From Euclidia mi (taxonomy: Eukaryota; Arthropoda; Insecta; Lepidoptera; Erebidae), in contig OX123182.2 of assembly GCA_944739405.2 (NCBI GenBank), positions 44,145,598-44,209,597 of the forward strand: a stretch of DNA of 64,000 bases, in the 5' to 3' direction. Below, piece by piece: positions 35,336-48,750 of this stretch. The notes beneath the pieces were generated by a model that was given only the letters and a program-made list of their open reading frames with translations, was not told the origin of the DNA and ran no database searches. Position 1 is the stretch's first letter. The number at the start of each line of letters is the position of its first letter. Position numbers and translations under genes: made by a program.

Positions 35336-37513
35336 ATATTGTAATATTTTCTACTTGATTAAATAGAGATTATATTATATATATAATTTATTCGAAAACA
35401 TAAATATGCTTTAGTTTTCAACATTTCATAAATAATTTACCCTAATCCAGCTAAGCCAGCCAGCCCTAATTGTTCTATGATCATCGGCTCACAAAAAATA
35501 CTCACATATTAAGACACCATCTGTCGCAAGTAAAAATAAGTAACAATAAATTTCTTGGAGATGTTTATTAAGTATGTGAAAGGTAAAATACAGGAGAATT
35601 TACGAAAACATTATACAAAGGAATTACTCGGAGATTTACGTGTCTCGGTAGAATCAGTATGCGTACGGTGTAGGTACATACGTACTCTTAGAAGTGAACA
35701 AACGATAAGTGCAAAATAAAAACGACTGCTATGAAAATTGTGTATGAAAATAATGCGAATTTCTCAAAGGTTTCTTGAAGGGTTTAAAAGTTTAAGCTTG
35801 TCTTGAGCGCTATAAATATTACGCGCTTATTATCATCCTTCATTGACATTATCATTCCAAATAAGCATAACTATTTTATTGTTAGAATTATCGTTCTTCG
35901 CATGTTAATGCGTAGAATTGTGTACTTTCAGATAAGGTAGAGAGACATCAAAAGTAAAATAAATACCTACATAAAAAGTTACACTACACAGAACCTAATC
36001 TCTTTATTTTATTAACTCGCGTTGAATGAACTTAATATTCAGAACAAATTATAGCAACATCCATATTATATATGCGAATGTTGTGTCTGTGTTTGTCCCT
36101 TTTTACGTCGCAACGTAGCGATGTTCGGGTATGGTTATTGTGCGTTGTCAGAATTAGGAGGCTGGAGACATAGGCTATTGCGAGCGAAATATCGTTCAAA
36201 ATAAAATAATTTATTGCTTTTCTGTTTTAATTAATGAAACCAATATGTATTACCTATTGTAATGATAGAATTAATTTAAAATTGAGTTATGGTTCTAATG
36301 ATAATTTCGGACAATGTCAAAGACGATTTCTAAATACTTTCAAACAAAGACAAGGTTAGCGTTTTCATTAAATTGATATCTGCAAAGGTATTTTTGTCTA
36401 AATAAAAATAAATTAAGTTCATTTTTTCAACCTTACTACAAATCAAGAATCCAACATAAGCAAACAACCTCAAACATTTCCAAAAAAAATGCGGCTCGCG
36501 TAAAAGTTTTACGTAACGTCAATATTATTTAATTCTAAAGCACTCAGCGAAACGGGAACGTGTTGCCGCGTCGACATTTGCACCGCAAGTGACTGTTTTG
36601 TTCCATCCCATAAATAACGTGGCGAGGATGAAGTTAGACGCACATGCGCTTAACGGCGCCATCTGTCGGCTTGTGCCGTTATGACGCTTTCTCTAAACAA
36701 TTATTTCATACACCGTATTGTGACGACTTTATTTCTTTTCTTTCTAATTACAATAATATTCTTACTTGAGATTATCAAAAAGCTTTCGCAAAATAGGTAT
36801 ACAGGTTAGAAAAGTAATGACGACAACTCAGATAAAGTCAAATAAAATTAGTTTCAGACGTTAATGAAAGTAAATAACTAACAAAACAGAATTAAACTGC
36901 AAACACGCCATTTAGAAAATTGGATTCTGGGAATTTAAAGACGAAACATTTCGTTTACATTAGATATAAAAATTGAAATGTACAGTACGTCTGACAGAAC
37001 TGAGATAGATAGATTCGAATCGTCAATTTGAGCAAGCGCTTTCGCGAAACGGAACCCAATTTTAAATGCTTGCGGTCGGCTTCACCAGTTTGTTCTATCT
37101 ACTGTTCTCCTACGATTTTGGCCCAAAATTCAGGAAAAGCGCTGGCATCGACCAACGCAGCCCATTAATTTGGTCTCCCCATTAAAAGAGAGCTTTTAAC
37201 TACAGCTAATTTATGCAGCGCACGTTTTGCCGGGACAGATTACAGAGTGGCGTGTTCATTATGTGCTCAGTTTTGGCCTGAATCACGCCTGTTGAATGTG
37301 TTTCATCTGGCGGAAAATTTCTACCTATTGGCTCCCTATTTATTCGTTGGCTTTGTAGTTGTGAGTGGAATTACGCCTGAATATTATTTCGTGAAATTGT
37401 AATTCCACGGTACACTTAAACGTACACCAGCTTCTACAAGTTGAATTGAAGGACGTATGTCGCAGTTGGCTTGTTTCAACATTATTATCTCGTCAATTGA
37501 AATTGTATTTTAA

Positions 37514-38782
37514 TTGTGTTCTACTTATATAACCTTTATCTCAAAATAAAACGAAAATATAATTTTATCAATTTTGTGAAGGAAATAATATGTGTCCGGA
37601 TTTACTATTAGCAAAGTGTTAAAACTCTAAGTCTGGCTGTTATGTGCCTAAAAGGCGGTAATGAGCCTCGCTTTAATATAACCTAAAATGTAGCTAGCTA
37701 TAAATTTAATATCAAATACAATATGAAAAGCCTCTGGTGTTTATTCATTTAACTAAATGTATAGTTAGCATGCTTATATCTACATCTATTTATTTAAAGT
37801 TTAATATTTACGAATTTAATGCTCCGTTTGTGGAGAAAGGTTATTTTATTAATTTAACATGGCTGGGTCTCCGAAAAGTTACAAAATTCCCTCCATTTTA
37901 AATAATTTGCCTATGATATACAGAGGATTATTAAGACCTAAAATAAAAAAAAAATATTTAAAAAATACATATGTTCACTAAACTGATTAACTCCCTTTCG
38001 CAACACTAACAATTTGAAATAAGTCTTTTTTTGCAACACCATATAAATAGCCAAAGAAAAAACAGAAAACAAACCGTGTAACATTAAACACCGCATTGGA
38101 AGTGAGCACACATTTAACGCCGGCATTCTACAGCTTATTCACAGCGTTTGCACGCCTCAGAATTTACTGAAGAATAAATTGATCAACCTAATCTGATCTC
38201 TCATTCAACACAGGTCTGGTGTTGTTTCACGTCTGTGTACAAAATCGCTCTCCCCTTTAAATAATAAAGGAGATACAACAGAAAAGCAGGTAAAATAAAA
38301 TATCATTTCCCTTCCTTTGCGCCAAGGGACGCAGTAAACGCTGTAGGTGGCAAAATAAAATGTGCACATTGTTTTTTTGTTCATATACTCTGTGTACACG
38401 GTTACTATGCTGATTTGGAAATAAAAACATGCAATGTCAGCTGTTTTCTTTATACAGAAGTTGGCAATGTAGCGGAGAATTACTCTCATTGCGTTTTATG
38501 ACTACCACTGCCGCGTGTTTAGTTGTAGTTTGTGCAAATTGCCATTCTAATTTGGGGAGTTTTGTAGCCTGAATAAATACTTCATGACGGATTTCAGAAT
38601 AGAAACACTATTAAAGTTATTCATGAAGATTTACAAATGATTACATAAGATCAATATTGTATATCTATGTTTAAAATCTGTGTACCGCGATAGAAATAAT
38701 AGCTGTGTATACGGCAAAGTTTCATTCAGTCATTCAAACATTTTACCAAGCAATAATTCATTCAAATCATATTTAGAATCTA
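37514..38782. other. Non-coding spacer between duplication copies
   Basis: No gene or repeat was recognised. Minus-strand frames at 37938-38126 and 38205-38489 lack motifs. Confidence 0.4.
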
Positions 38783-41700
38783 AGACTGTTTTTGTTTTCA
38801 ACAGTATCACTGATGGAAATAACTGGTCAAAGTAACAGAGCAAAATCAATACGTTGGAGAAACATTAAGTCTTTTTTATTTAATAAAATATTATTATGTA
38901 TTTTAAAATGCTATGTTAAATGTAGAGATAAGCAAACTATGTTATAATATTTAAAAATAATATAAAGCGTTAGGTACCTACTTATTTGATCACATCGAAT
39001 AACACGGAATTTTCAGAAGATGTGGATTTAAATATTTGTTTAAGTGCCACTCGTCGTCGTCGGGAACACCTACAATTCCTAAAATAGAAGTAAAATAAAA
39101 GTGACAGAAATATTCAAAGTATGTACGTATTTCCGCATAAATATTTGAATAAATCGTGAATTTAAATTTATTTCGATTATCAAGTTCTACATTTATGGAC
39201 ATTCAATTATTAATAAAACGATAAAACATTGAATGACCATAAAAAGAGAAGAAATCTGGTTTGATTTTGCTTAGCCAGCTGCAGTTTTGTCAATTTGGCT
39301 ACTAGAAAATTATTACTACTACTACGACAAGAAACTTTATCCCACGGAAAACATAATTCAATTAATAGCTTTCCAAATATACCTACGAATATGTTTGGTA
39401 TAAAAAAAATGCTAAGACATCAAATGGTCATTGTTTCGACAGATCTAGTTATACTTTAATTAATTAAAATACCCGATTAATGTTCTTTGTGAATTTCTTA
39501 GGAATCGTTGGTGTACTTATGAAATTTTGACTGGAATATATACACGAATGTCAACCGATTCATAATCATTCTGAAACCAAAAATATAACTGTTGGTAATT
39601 CCTATATTGGTATACCTACATTATTGGCAGTTTCATTTATGTCTTTTAAACTTTATTACTCGTAAGAATACAGAAAGAGCTATTATCAAATCTAATTTAG
39701 AACAAACGAAACGAGTAAAATAAATACGTATTTACATACAATACTCAATGAATTTAAAAATTAGTAGACATGGATCATTTTTGAGGCAAACAAAAGGAAC
39801 ACGCGGTTAAATAATAGTGGGGCCGTGCTCTATAGTTTCGTTTCTGTTGGCATCTGCGAGACTTGTGGCATGCAAATGAAGCAATGTATTGCATTTATAG
39901 CGTCATGTGGGCTTTTCTCGGAAGGGTTCATAGGCTCTCGAGAGCTGTAAATTACATTTAAATAATGCCATTATTATTTGCGACCTGTGTATCACGTACT
40001 TGCGAATGTCTATAGAAATTCATTCAACTTCTTGTTAGTATTTAATGGAGTCCGTGACTAATACTGATCACGTAGTGTGCGAACTTACTTGTCTGTGAAT
40101 TCTAAACGAATATTGATCCTGTTGATGCTATATAGGTATGAAATGTAAGTAAGAGGCCATACTTAAATAATAATCAAAATCAAATCGTCAAATAGAGCAA
40201 CGGATTAATGTGTGGCACGGAGGTAGTTAAAGGTCTGAAGAATGATATATCCTATTTTAGATCATTGGCTAGCGAAGCATTGCGCAACAGCTAGTAATAA
40301 TAAAAAGGAGGAATATAATTCCCGTAGCTAGTTTACCATTTACGCAAGAAAAATTAAATTGCCAATATTTTTGTAAACTCAAAAAAGTCACGGCCTAATT
40401 TTATTTCAGTTGAGACGCCGCAAATCTCTAAAAAAGGTTGAAATTAAATAAATAAAAAGTAAACTCGGTTCTCGCGATAAGTCTCGCTTCTATTTTCGGA
40501 AGTTTGCGTCTGTAATGGCCCTATCACTCAAAGGTTACTTCAATATTGTACACCTGGGGTTTATTTTTCAGTACTTATATCTCAGTAGGGATCATTCTTT
40601 CGTAAATGTTAACGTTCCGCGGTAATCATTGCCGTATCGCTGCAAAATGAGGATTTATAAATGACTCTCTGTCACCCCGTATCTAAGATTTGGGGGCTTA
40701 AGGATATTCTCTATGATATTTTTCTGAGTAAGGTTAAGATAAATCGCTTCTTAGACAATTTTCCTGTTACAATAATGTTAAATTTGTGTAAGCAAGAATG
40801 CAAGTAGTTTCTTATAAAAGTGTTTGAATAATTTACGCGTGAAAATTATATTAAATTACAGATCAAAGAATATTTTTATAATAAGACGTTGACCTTTAAA
40901 TATTTATATTTACTCGATGAATTTTAACAAATGTATTCAAATGAATTTGCATGCATACATCATATTCATATTTGCTTTAAAAATTTAAGCTTGTCTTGAG
41001 CGCTATAAATGTTACGCGTTTTATCATCCTTTATTGACTGTAACATTCCAAATGGGCATAACTATTTTTATTGCTACAACTGTTCTTCGCATGTTAATGC
41101 GTAGAATTGTGTACTTTAAGATAAGATACAGACACTCTAATATAAAATAAATACATAAAAAGTTACACTACACAGAACCTTATTTCTTTATTTTATTAAC
41201 TCGAGTTGAATAGACTTAATATACAGGATAAATTAATGCAATATCCATATTATAAATGCAAATGTTGTGTGTGGGTTTGTCCTTTTTTACGTCGCAACGT
41301 AACGATGTTCGAGTATGGTTTTTGTGCGTAGACAGAATTAGGAGACTGAAGAGGGACATAGGCTATTGCGAGCGAAATCTCGTTCAAAATAAAATAATTT
41401 ATTGCCTTTCTGTTTAAGTATATGAAACCAATATGTAATACCTATTGTAATGATAGAATTTATTTTAAATTGAGTTATGGTTACAATGATAATTCCGGAC
41501 AATGTCAAAGACGATTTTTAAATATATACTTACAAAACAAAGACAAGATTAGCGTTTTTTATAAATTGACATCTGCAAAGGTATTTTTGTCTAAATACAA
41601 TTAAATTAAGTTCATTCTTTTCAACCTTACTACAAAAACAAGAATCTAAGTAAAACAAACAGCCTTAAGCCTTTCCAAAAAAATGCGGCTCGCGTAAACG

Positions 41701-42980
41701 TTTTACGTAACGTCAATATCATTTCATTCTAAAGCACTCAGCGAAACGGGAACGTGTTGCCGCGTCGACATTTGCACCGCAAGTGACTGTTTTGTTCCAT
41801 CTCATAAATAACGTGGTGAGGATGAAGTTAGACGCACGTGCGCTTAACAGCGCCATCTGTCGGCTTGTGCCATTATGACGCTTTCTCTAAACAATTGTTG
41901 CAACAAATTAAAATATTGCAAACACCGTATTGTGACGACTTTATTTCTTTTCTTTCTAATTACAATAATATTGCCTCGTTGGTCTCGCGGCATAAATGTG
42001 CGCATGGGATTGGGAGGTCTCGGGTTCGATTCCCGGGTCGAGCAAAGTGTTATTGGGATTTTCCGTTAGGAAATTCTCAGTAGCAGCACGGAGCCTGTTA
42101 ATGTGCCCCGTACGGCAATAGGCTCGCCCCCTATTAAGTGGGACCTAAAAAATTCATGGTGAATATTACACCTCTACCTACACCTTCGGGGATACAGGCG
42201 TGACACTATAAATAAATATACAAAAATATTCTTACTTGAAATTATCAAAAAGTTTTCAAAAAATAGGTAAGTATACAGGTTAGAGAAGTAATGACGCAAC
42301 TCAGATAAAGTCAAATAAAAGAAGTTTTAGACGTTAATGAAAGTAAATAACTAACAAAAGATAATTAAACTGTAAACACGCCATTTAGAAAATTGGATTC
42401 TGAAAATTTAAAGACGAATCATTTCGTTTACCTTAGATATAAAAAATTTAAATGTACAGTTCATCTAACAGAACTGAGATAGATAGATTCGAATCGTCAA
42501 TTTGAGCTAGCGCTTCGATGCGGAACCTAATTTTAAATGCTTGCGGTCGGCTTCACCAGTTTGTTCTATCTACGGGTCTCCTACGATTTTGGCACGAAAT
42601 TCAGAAAAAGCGGTGGCATCGACCAACGCAACGCATTCATTTAGTCTTCCCATTAAAAGGGAGCTTTTAACTACAGCTAATTTATGCAGCGCATGGTTTG
42701 CCGTGACAGATTACAGAGTGGCGTGTTCATTATGTGCTCAGTTTTGGCCTGAATCACGCCTGTCGAATGTGTTTCATCTGGCGGAAAATTTCTCCCTATT
42801 GGCTCCTTATTTACTCGTTTGCTTTGTACTTGTGCGTGGAATCATGCCTGAATATTAATTCGTGAAATGTAATTCCACGATACACTGAAACGTACACCAG
42901 CTTCTGCAAGTTGAATTAAAGGACATAAGTCGCAGTTGGCTAGTTTCAACATTGTTATCTCGTAAATTGAAATTGCATTT
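38783..42980 (+). repeat. Tandem segmental duplication, copy 2
   Basis: Diverged direct copy of 33025-37513, separated from it by about 1.27 kb. Private features are an expanded or replaced stretch at about 39220-39410 and a SINE at 41973-42218. The small ORF of copy 1 is broken here. Confidence 0.93.
41973..42218 (+). mobile_element. Full-length tRNA-derived SINE with target duplications
   Basis: A 246-bp insertion begins GCCTCGTTGGTCTCGCGG, a tRNA-like head with an A-box-like region, and has a pol III B-box GGTTCGATTCCCGG near 42023. It ends in an AATAAATA tail. It is flanked by TACAATAATATT (41961-41972) and TACAAAAATATT (42219-42230), a 12-bp target duplication with one mismatch. Copy 1 of the segmental duplication has the unoccupied site TACAATAATATT at 36749-36760. 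Frames of 64-81 codons running through it are incidental. Confidence 0.95.
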
Positions 42981-44585
42981 AGTAGCATCTCTCTTCCGTT
43001 TTCAAACAGTATAGTGACGTAGAAAGGCAATTTTATAGAATTTTGGCGTTACGTGATTCATCAATTATTAGTTACACCCGTCCCGTGTTAGGATCGACGA
43101 AATGTCAAAAAAGTATGGCGTAATTGACTGATAGGATCTATAAAATTTCTGTGAAAAGAAAATTAAGATCATGAAAGATTCACAGGCAATTAAGATTGAT
43201 GTAGGCAGCTAATTCGTATAAAAAGACTTGCAAGCGATCCAATAATTTGCAAAGTCTGTTTTATTTAATTAAAGGACTAATTATATTAGCAAGAGTTTAG
43301 TGACCAGATTAATTTATATTAGTTAAAAATTAAACTTGTCATTTTGATCTAAGAAAAGGTTTCTATCGAATGAGAATTACAATAGGTATTTACTTATAGT
43401 ATTGTCTATGTTTTTTTTTAATTTGAACTAACATTGTTTATCTTTATAGTATCTAATGAAAATTCTAATAAGTCATTTAATTATTTATTTTATGTTCAAC
43501 ATTTACGTAAACATAATATAGGATAAAATTTAATTTTAATAAAAGTTTATTTAACAATAGAATAGTTGGACAGCATTCCAATAGCTTATTCTTTGAAACT
43601 ATACCTACTAAGAAATCTAAAAATGAGTATGCTGCAGAGACCCTAAAGTTATCAACACTAAGGGTTTTATTGTTTTAATAATACAATTAGGCAGTTTTTG
43701 TGTAAAAGGGCAATTCAATGTACAAAGAATTTTAATCTAATTGAGGTTACTATGAATACGAAATAAGCTTTTCACAACAAATTGTAGTGTGCACAAATGT
43801 TTTGAGAAAATGAAGAGTAATGAAACATATTCAAGTACTCACGTTTTTATTCTTGGAACTTTAATAAGGAGCATTATTACCTACAATTGCATATCATAAC
43901 ATTCGAAAGCATTCTATTTTTACAAAGCTAAGAAATAATGTTGTAATTTCGATTATTTGTTTCAGAACCAAATGTAAAATAATTTCCTTATATCTACATA
44001 GTTTAAGTTCTATACTAGATTGATAAAGAGGTACCAATCGCCTAGTGAAGAGGTCAGCAGATTTATACGCAGAGGATTTCGGATTGAAATCCATGCACCA
44101 TTAACTTTTCCGAGTTATGTGCGTACGTATAATACAGTTACTAAAATATTTCTTAATGTTATGTTGTTAATGTTATAAACTTACCAAATTCATTCGTAAA
44201 ATAATAAGTAAGCAATAACCAAACGCCATGTGCGCTCTGATTGGTTGAATAAGTCACGTGTTCCATTTCCTTCTTCGCCACTTTTACGAATAGACCGGAA
44301 CTTTAGCGATGTTAATGAGGCTAAGTTGACAGAGTACTACTTCGCAGGGCTCTTATTTTTGTGTTCAGGGTCACAAGAAAAACTAACATTACCTTTTAAT
44401 TCTACCCTTAAACGAGACTATAATAATGAAAATATTAACAAATTTAAGACATATTTAAAATAGCTTGACATATGCTGGGGTTTTTGAAGCCAATTAAACA
44501 AATGTAGCATATGACATATTTATGGATGTATCTTTTTTATATAGGCAGTGTTTCCCTAAAACTCTTGTTTCTGTTAATTTATTTA
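42981..44585. other. AT-rich stretch, no supported gene
   Basis: A 77-codon plus-strand frame at 44230-44463 (ending NINKFKTYLK) has a reasonable composition and lies just upstream of LINE A. It might be a decayed part of that LINE, but no motif confirms this. Confidence 0.35.
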
Positions 44586-44589
44586 AAAA

Positions 44590-45955
44590 ACAAAAATGGA
44601 TATCGCGTGGTAAAAAGAGTTGCAGCATAAAGAAACGTCAATTATTGTGGCAGGCACGATTAAAACCAACGCAATAAAATAAGAATCGGTATAAGCTACT
44701 ATAACTGTATTAAAAAATATCCGGTTAACGCGCACAAAACAATCACAAAATAAAAACTTCTAAAATTAAGTCGAAAGCGACCTGGCAAATAATAAATCAG
44801 AACAAACTGAGTATACCAAAGAATTATATCAATAGAATTTTAGAAAATGACATACCTATTAATGATCTACAAGACATTGCAAAATGATTTAATAACTTTT
44901 TTATTGACAACATTCAACCGAGAAAGAAAGCAGGGACCATAGTCACAAAACATATTTTAAACAGAAATCAATCTATGTTTATGGCCTCGTGGCTACCGCA
45001 GGACGTACTTAACATTATTTTAAGTCTTAATTATACACACAGCACAGGATACGACGGGATACAAACAAAAATAATTAAGGCAGTTGCGAAAGTTTGTGAG
45101 CCATTAGCACACATAATCAATTTAAGAATTTGTGAAGGAATGTTTCCTGATGCTTTAAAAAAGTCAGTAGTTAAACCATTACATAAAAAATCAGATAAAG
45201 AGTTAAAATAAAACTACAGATAAATTTCTCTGATCTCAATATTTTCTAAAATATTTGAATCATATATCAATAAAGATCTTAATACGTATATTGAAAAACA
45301 TAGCATCTTTTGTACAAAATGGATTCAGAAAAACAAAACCATAAATATGGCAATCTACGACTTCTTATATATAGTCATGACAAATTTAGATATAAATATT
45401 TCAGTTTGTGCTATTTTTTGTGATATGTCTCAGGCATTCAATTACGTGCACCATAATATATTAGTATTACAAAAGCTTGAGACTTACGGAATCAGAGGCA
45501 ATGTCCAAAAACTGTTACAATGTTACTTACATGACAGGAAACAAGGAACGGAAATCAGTAAGATAAACAGTATCACTAAACGAGAGGAAAAATACTTATC
45601 TGAAGAACGCTCTGTTATCTAAAGTGTACCTCAAGAAAGTGTGCTAGGACCTTCTCTATTTACGCTCTATATTAATGATCTACCGAAGTCCATTAAATAT
45701 CCTATGACACTATTTGCAGACGACAGTACGATCACTATACTTTCTCAACATCGAGATTCGTATGAAACCGAAATAAACAATATATTGAATAAAACGATTG
45801 AATGGCTTGACAACAATAATTTTAAAATAAATATTAATAAAACTGTTATTATACATTTTGGCCAACGTACACTGACATTCCCTAATTTTGACATTAAAAA
45901 TAATAATAATACTACTGACGTGGTTAATGTATGTAATACTTTTATTTAAGATTAA
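44590..45955 (+). pseudogene. LINE A, reverse transcriptase part (jockey-like), broken
   Basis: Plus-strand frames carry, in order, KIKSKATWQIINQNK, a TGA in the following helix, the RT fingers (YTHSTGYDGIQTKIIKA, VVKPLHKKSDKELK, a stop, YR*ISLISIFSKIFE) and CAIFCDMSQAFNYVHHNIL. After another stop come SVPQESVLGPSLFTLYINDL and LFADDSTITIL. The FADD catalytic motif is intact, but there are at least four in-frame stops. Reverse transcriptase copies LINE RNA into DNA at the target. The frame reaches 45955, where the minus-strand LINE B begins; LINE A resumes at 56040. Confidence 0.88.
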
Positions 45956-46272
45956 ATACATCAATCCATATATAAAACAAAGTAAAAGTTAATTTGTATA
46001 CCTTCAGCACAGAAACAGGAAACAAGGAATAAGAAAACATTAAGATATTACAGCAAATGGTACATAAATGATAAATTAATACATCATAATAATATACTTA
46101 CAATTATAATGTCAATGAAAAAAAATATATATATATATATCATATGTCAATAGATCCATGTCAATAAAAATAAATATAAGGAAATAATAATCGTCATTAG
46201 TAGTCAATTATTACAATAACAATAATATTAATCTCGTCCGGTCAGTATACTCATCCACTTGTTTTGTATAGG

Positions 46273-48437
46273 TCAGTCAAAGCGCGATGCAATCTTCTTC
46301 AGGATGCCATTGCTACTGTCTCTTAACCGCCTTAGTAATGAAGCTACTCTTTTACGTATAATGGCTTGATATCCATCCGTATGAGCTTCGGCAAACATTA
46401 GTGACGCGGTGCAGTAGGGAGGCAGCCGCATCAGCATCCTGAAGATATTGTTATATTGTACACGCAGGGCACTGGCGGACCGACGGGTATGATTTACCCA
46501 CAGGCTGCTCGAGTAGAAAGACTGGCAGTAAGCCTTAAACAGACAAATTTTCACACCTGACGAGCAACGAGCGAACCTGCGGGCAATCATATTCCCTGGC
46601 ACCGCCAATGCCCTGCGCTCGCGCTCCAGATCGGCATCATCGGACAAGTCTTCCGTTACAATATGCCCCAGATATCTAAAACTGATTACTCTCTGAAACT
46701 CTTCACCGCACAACATAGTTGGTGGACCCGAGCGGACACATGTAATTTTCCTTTGAAAATAAGTACATTGCTCTTTTTTGTATTATATGTCAGTCCATGC
46801 TCCACCGCATATCACTCACAGATGGTCAATAGCTTGTGAATAGAACCCCCTGATGGTCACAGCAGCACCATATTGTCGGCGTAGCTGATGTTATTAACAC
46901 ACACATTATCAATATGACAAGCGGTATGAGTGCTGCTGAGCTCACCAATAAGGTCATTTATATAAAGGTTAAACAGCAGAGGAGAGGTCAGTCCACCCTG
47001 TCTTACCCCACATTTCATGCGATACGGGTCTGGCAAAGCTCCCGCCCATCTCACCTGGTTCCGCTGACCTCGATACCAATCTTTCAACAGAGATACGACC
47101 TCAGCCGGCACACCCGCATTCCCCAGCTTAACCCAAAGCTTGTCATAAAGGATTGTGTCAAAAGCTTTCAACAAATCTAGGAAACACGCGTACACCGGTG
47201 TACTTCTATCAGTGTAGTACCTGGCAGCCTGCTTAAGACATAAAATCGCACTTTCAGTAGAAAGGCCCGTCCTAAAACCAAACTGAGCTTGGTGCAATTT
47301 TACGTTTTGAGATAGAATGTCATTAAGCAGGCTGTCAAGCACCTTGGCCATAATAGTCGCAAGTGAGATGGGTCGGTAGTTATTTTTGTCCGAGTTATCT
47401 CCAGTTCTATTCTTGATCACGGGCACCACAATGGTTTTCGTAAATTCCTCCGGTAAGTACCCATGACAAAGACAGAGGTTAAAAAACATGGAAGGAACGC
47501 GAGGCAGGTGAACTCCTGCATGCCTTAGGTGCTCGACACTAAGACCATCATGCCCAGGTGATTTACCTCTCCTCATACCATTGATAACTTGTTTTATATC
47601 TTTTGCTGAAAATTCACATGCCTTTCCTGGGCGATGGTCCCAGTAACGGGCAATCGAGATACACCTGATTGGTGCTTGGGTTCCATTCTGAAGTGCTCAC
47701 TAAAAATATTAGCAATCTCTCACTAACGCCATTTATACTCACAGGGACGCCAGGCTTATGGCTCATATTACTTGTTTCTTTCCAGAATTTAGAAAAATTG
47801 TTAGCAGAATGATGTACTGCAAGCGCATCCATTATAAATTGTTCCTGCCTATCCTGGCACCATTTTAGCTTTTGTTTAAACAATTTCCTACTTCCTATCA
47901 TGTCAATATATGTCTGGCCATTATTAGGTTTACCATCTTTCACCCAGGCCAAAAACCTCAACCTGGCCTCCCTATGGTAATCTGCAACGTATCTAGACCA
48001 ACCCGCAATATAACCACCTCTCCTCCGCGATTTGTGCGTAGCTATAGCTGCTTCAGACAATATAGTAATCAGTCTCAGATACAATATCTCTTAAGAACAA
48101 CTTATGCTCAAAATCAGAGCACATTCCATCACAACATTTTCTCATTATATCCGGAAAATGAATTTCCCTAAGCTGAGCATGACATGCCTCATGATAATGC
48201 TGGACTTGTTCATCTGTACGCTCACCCCATACAACCCTGTTGATCCCAGTTGCACACACTGGTATTTGTTCATACGACACTAAATCCAAGTTACAATCAA
48301 TTAGCTGTGGAAAGTGGTCAGACCATTGCACGTCATACTCGACTTGTACATTTGTAACAGTGGAAAGCGCTGCATTCGTAACTATGCAATGATCTAACCA
48401 TCTTACACAACCATGGGCTTCACTTATAAAAGTGAAT
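46273..48437 (-). pseudogene. LINE B ORF2: endonuclease end, reverse transcriptase, C-terminal region
   Basis: In order on the minus strand: HGCVRWLDHCIVTNAALSTV and VQWSDHFPQLIDCN (SDH active-site motif), a linker, and the RT with GKSPGHDGLSVEHLRHAG, NNYRPISLATIMAKVLDSLL, AQFGFRTGLSTESAILCL and CGVRQGGLTSPLLFNLYIND. The catalytic box reads YADN instead of YADD, so the second Asp is lost. A stop follows at once, then SIHKLLTICE, another stop and GLTYNTKKSNVLIF. The final frame (46716-46273) has FRYLGHIVTEDLSDDADLER. Frameshifts occur near 48070, 47600 and 46716. It is an inactive copy. Confidence 0.88.
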
Positions 48438-48673
48438 ATATAATAATTATAATATATAACTTTATTGTTTTTCTCTCACATAGTTACAAAATACATAATT
48501 CCACAATATAAGCTTATTCTATATATGCCACTATGTGAGAGACTGGTATCTGTACTAGGAGACCTGTATGACAGATTACCAGCCTCTCCAAGCACTGGAT
48601 ACGTGCAGCACTAGTCATGCATTACTTATGAATGAGAGTCTGTGTGTTGGTGTGTGTTTGTGTACGTGCGTTC

Positions 48674-48708
<35 letters not shown>

Positions 48709-48750
48709 TATGCGCGCATGGTGTGGGTGCAGTCGGTTTAGGAAATTTTA
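48438..48750 (-). mobile_element. ~313-bp insertion in LINE B endonuclease, with (TG)n tract
   Basis: The LINE frame breaks after Asp-Thr at about 48751 and continues with Phe-Thr-Phe-Ile-Ser-Glu-Ala at about 48437. The intervening block has a (CA/TG)n tract (48676-48705), an inverted pair CTCTCACATAG (about 48475-48485) and CTATGTGAGAG (about 48530-48540), and an AATAAAG near its 3' end on the minus strand. AAT may be a short target repeat. A SINE or small MITE is possible; the family is not identified. Confidence 0.55.

Larger units (their letters stand above)
33025..37513 (+). repeat. Tandem segmental duplication, copy 1
   Basis: This 4.5-kb block is repeated in direct orientation at 38783-42980. 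It starts with 'ttttgttttcaacagtatca' and ends around 'ctcgtcaattgaaattg'. Substitutions and small indels are scattered throughout. The best conserved parts are about 33820-34110, 36490-36710 and 37060-37340. Copy 1 holds a private insertion of about 770 bp (roughly 35010-35780). It lacks the SINE of copy 2. Confidence 0.93.

Noticed and set aside
41973..42050. tRNA gene (B-box like sequence)
   Set aside because: The head does not fold into a complete cloverleaf, continues into a SINE body and has target duplications.
42541..42858. 105-codon ORF in duplication copy 2
   Set aside because: In copy 1 the frame is interrupted by stops, and differences change amino acids freely. Similarity reflects DNA conservation, not demonstrated coding.
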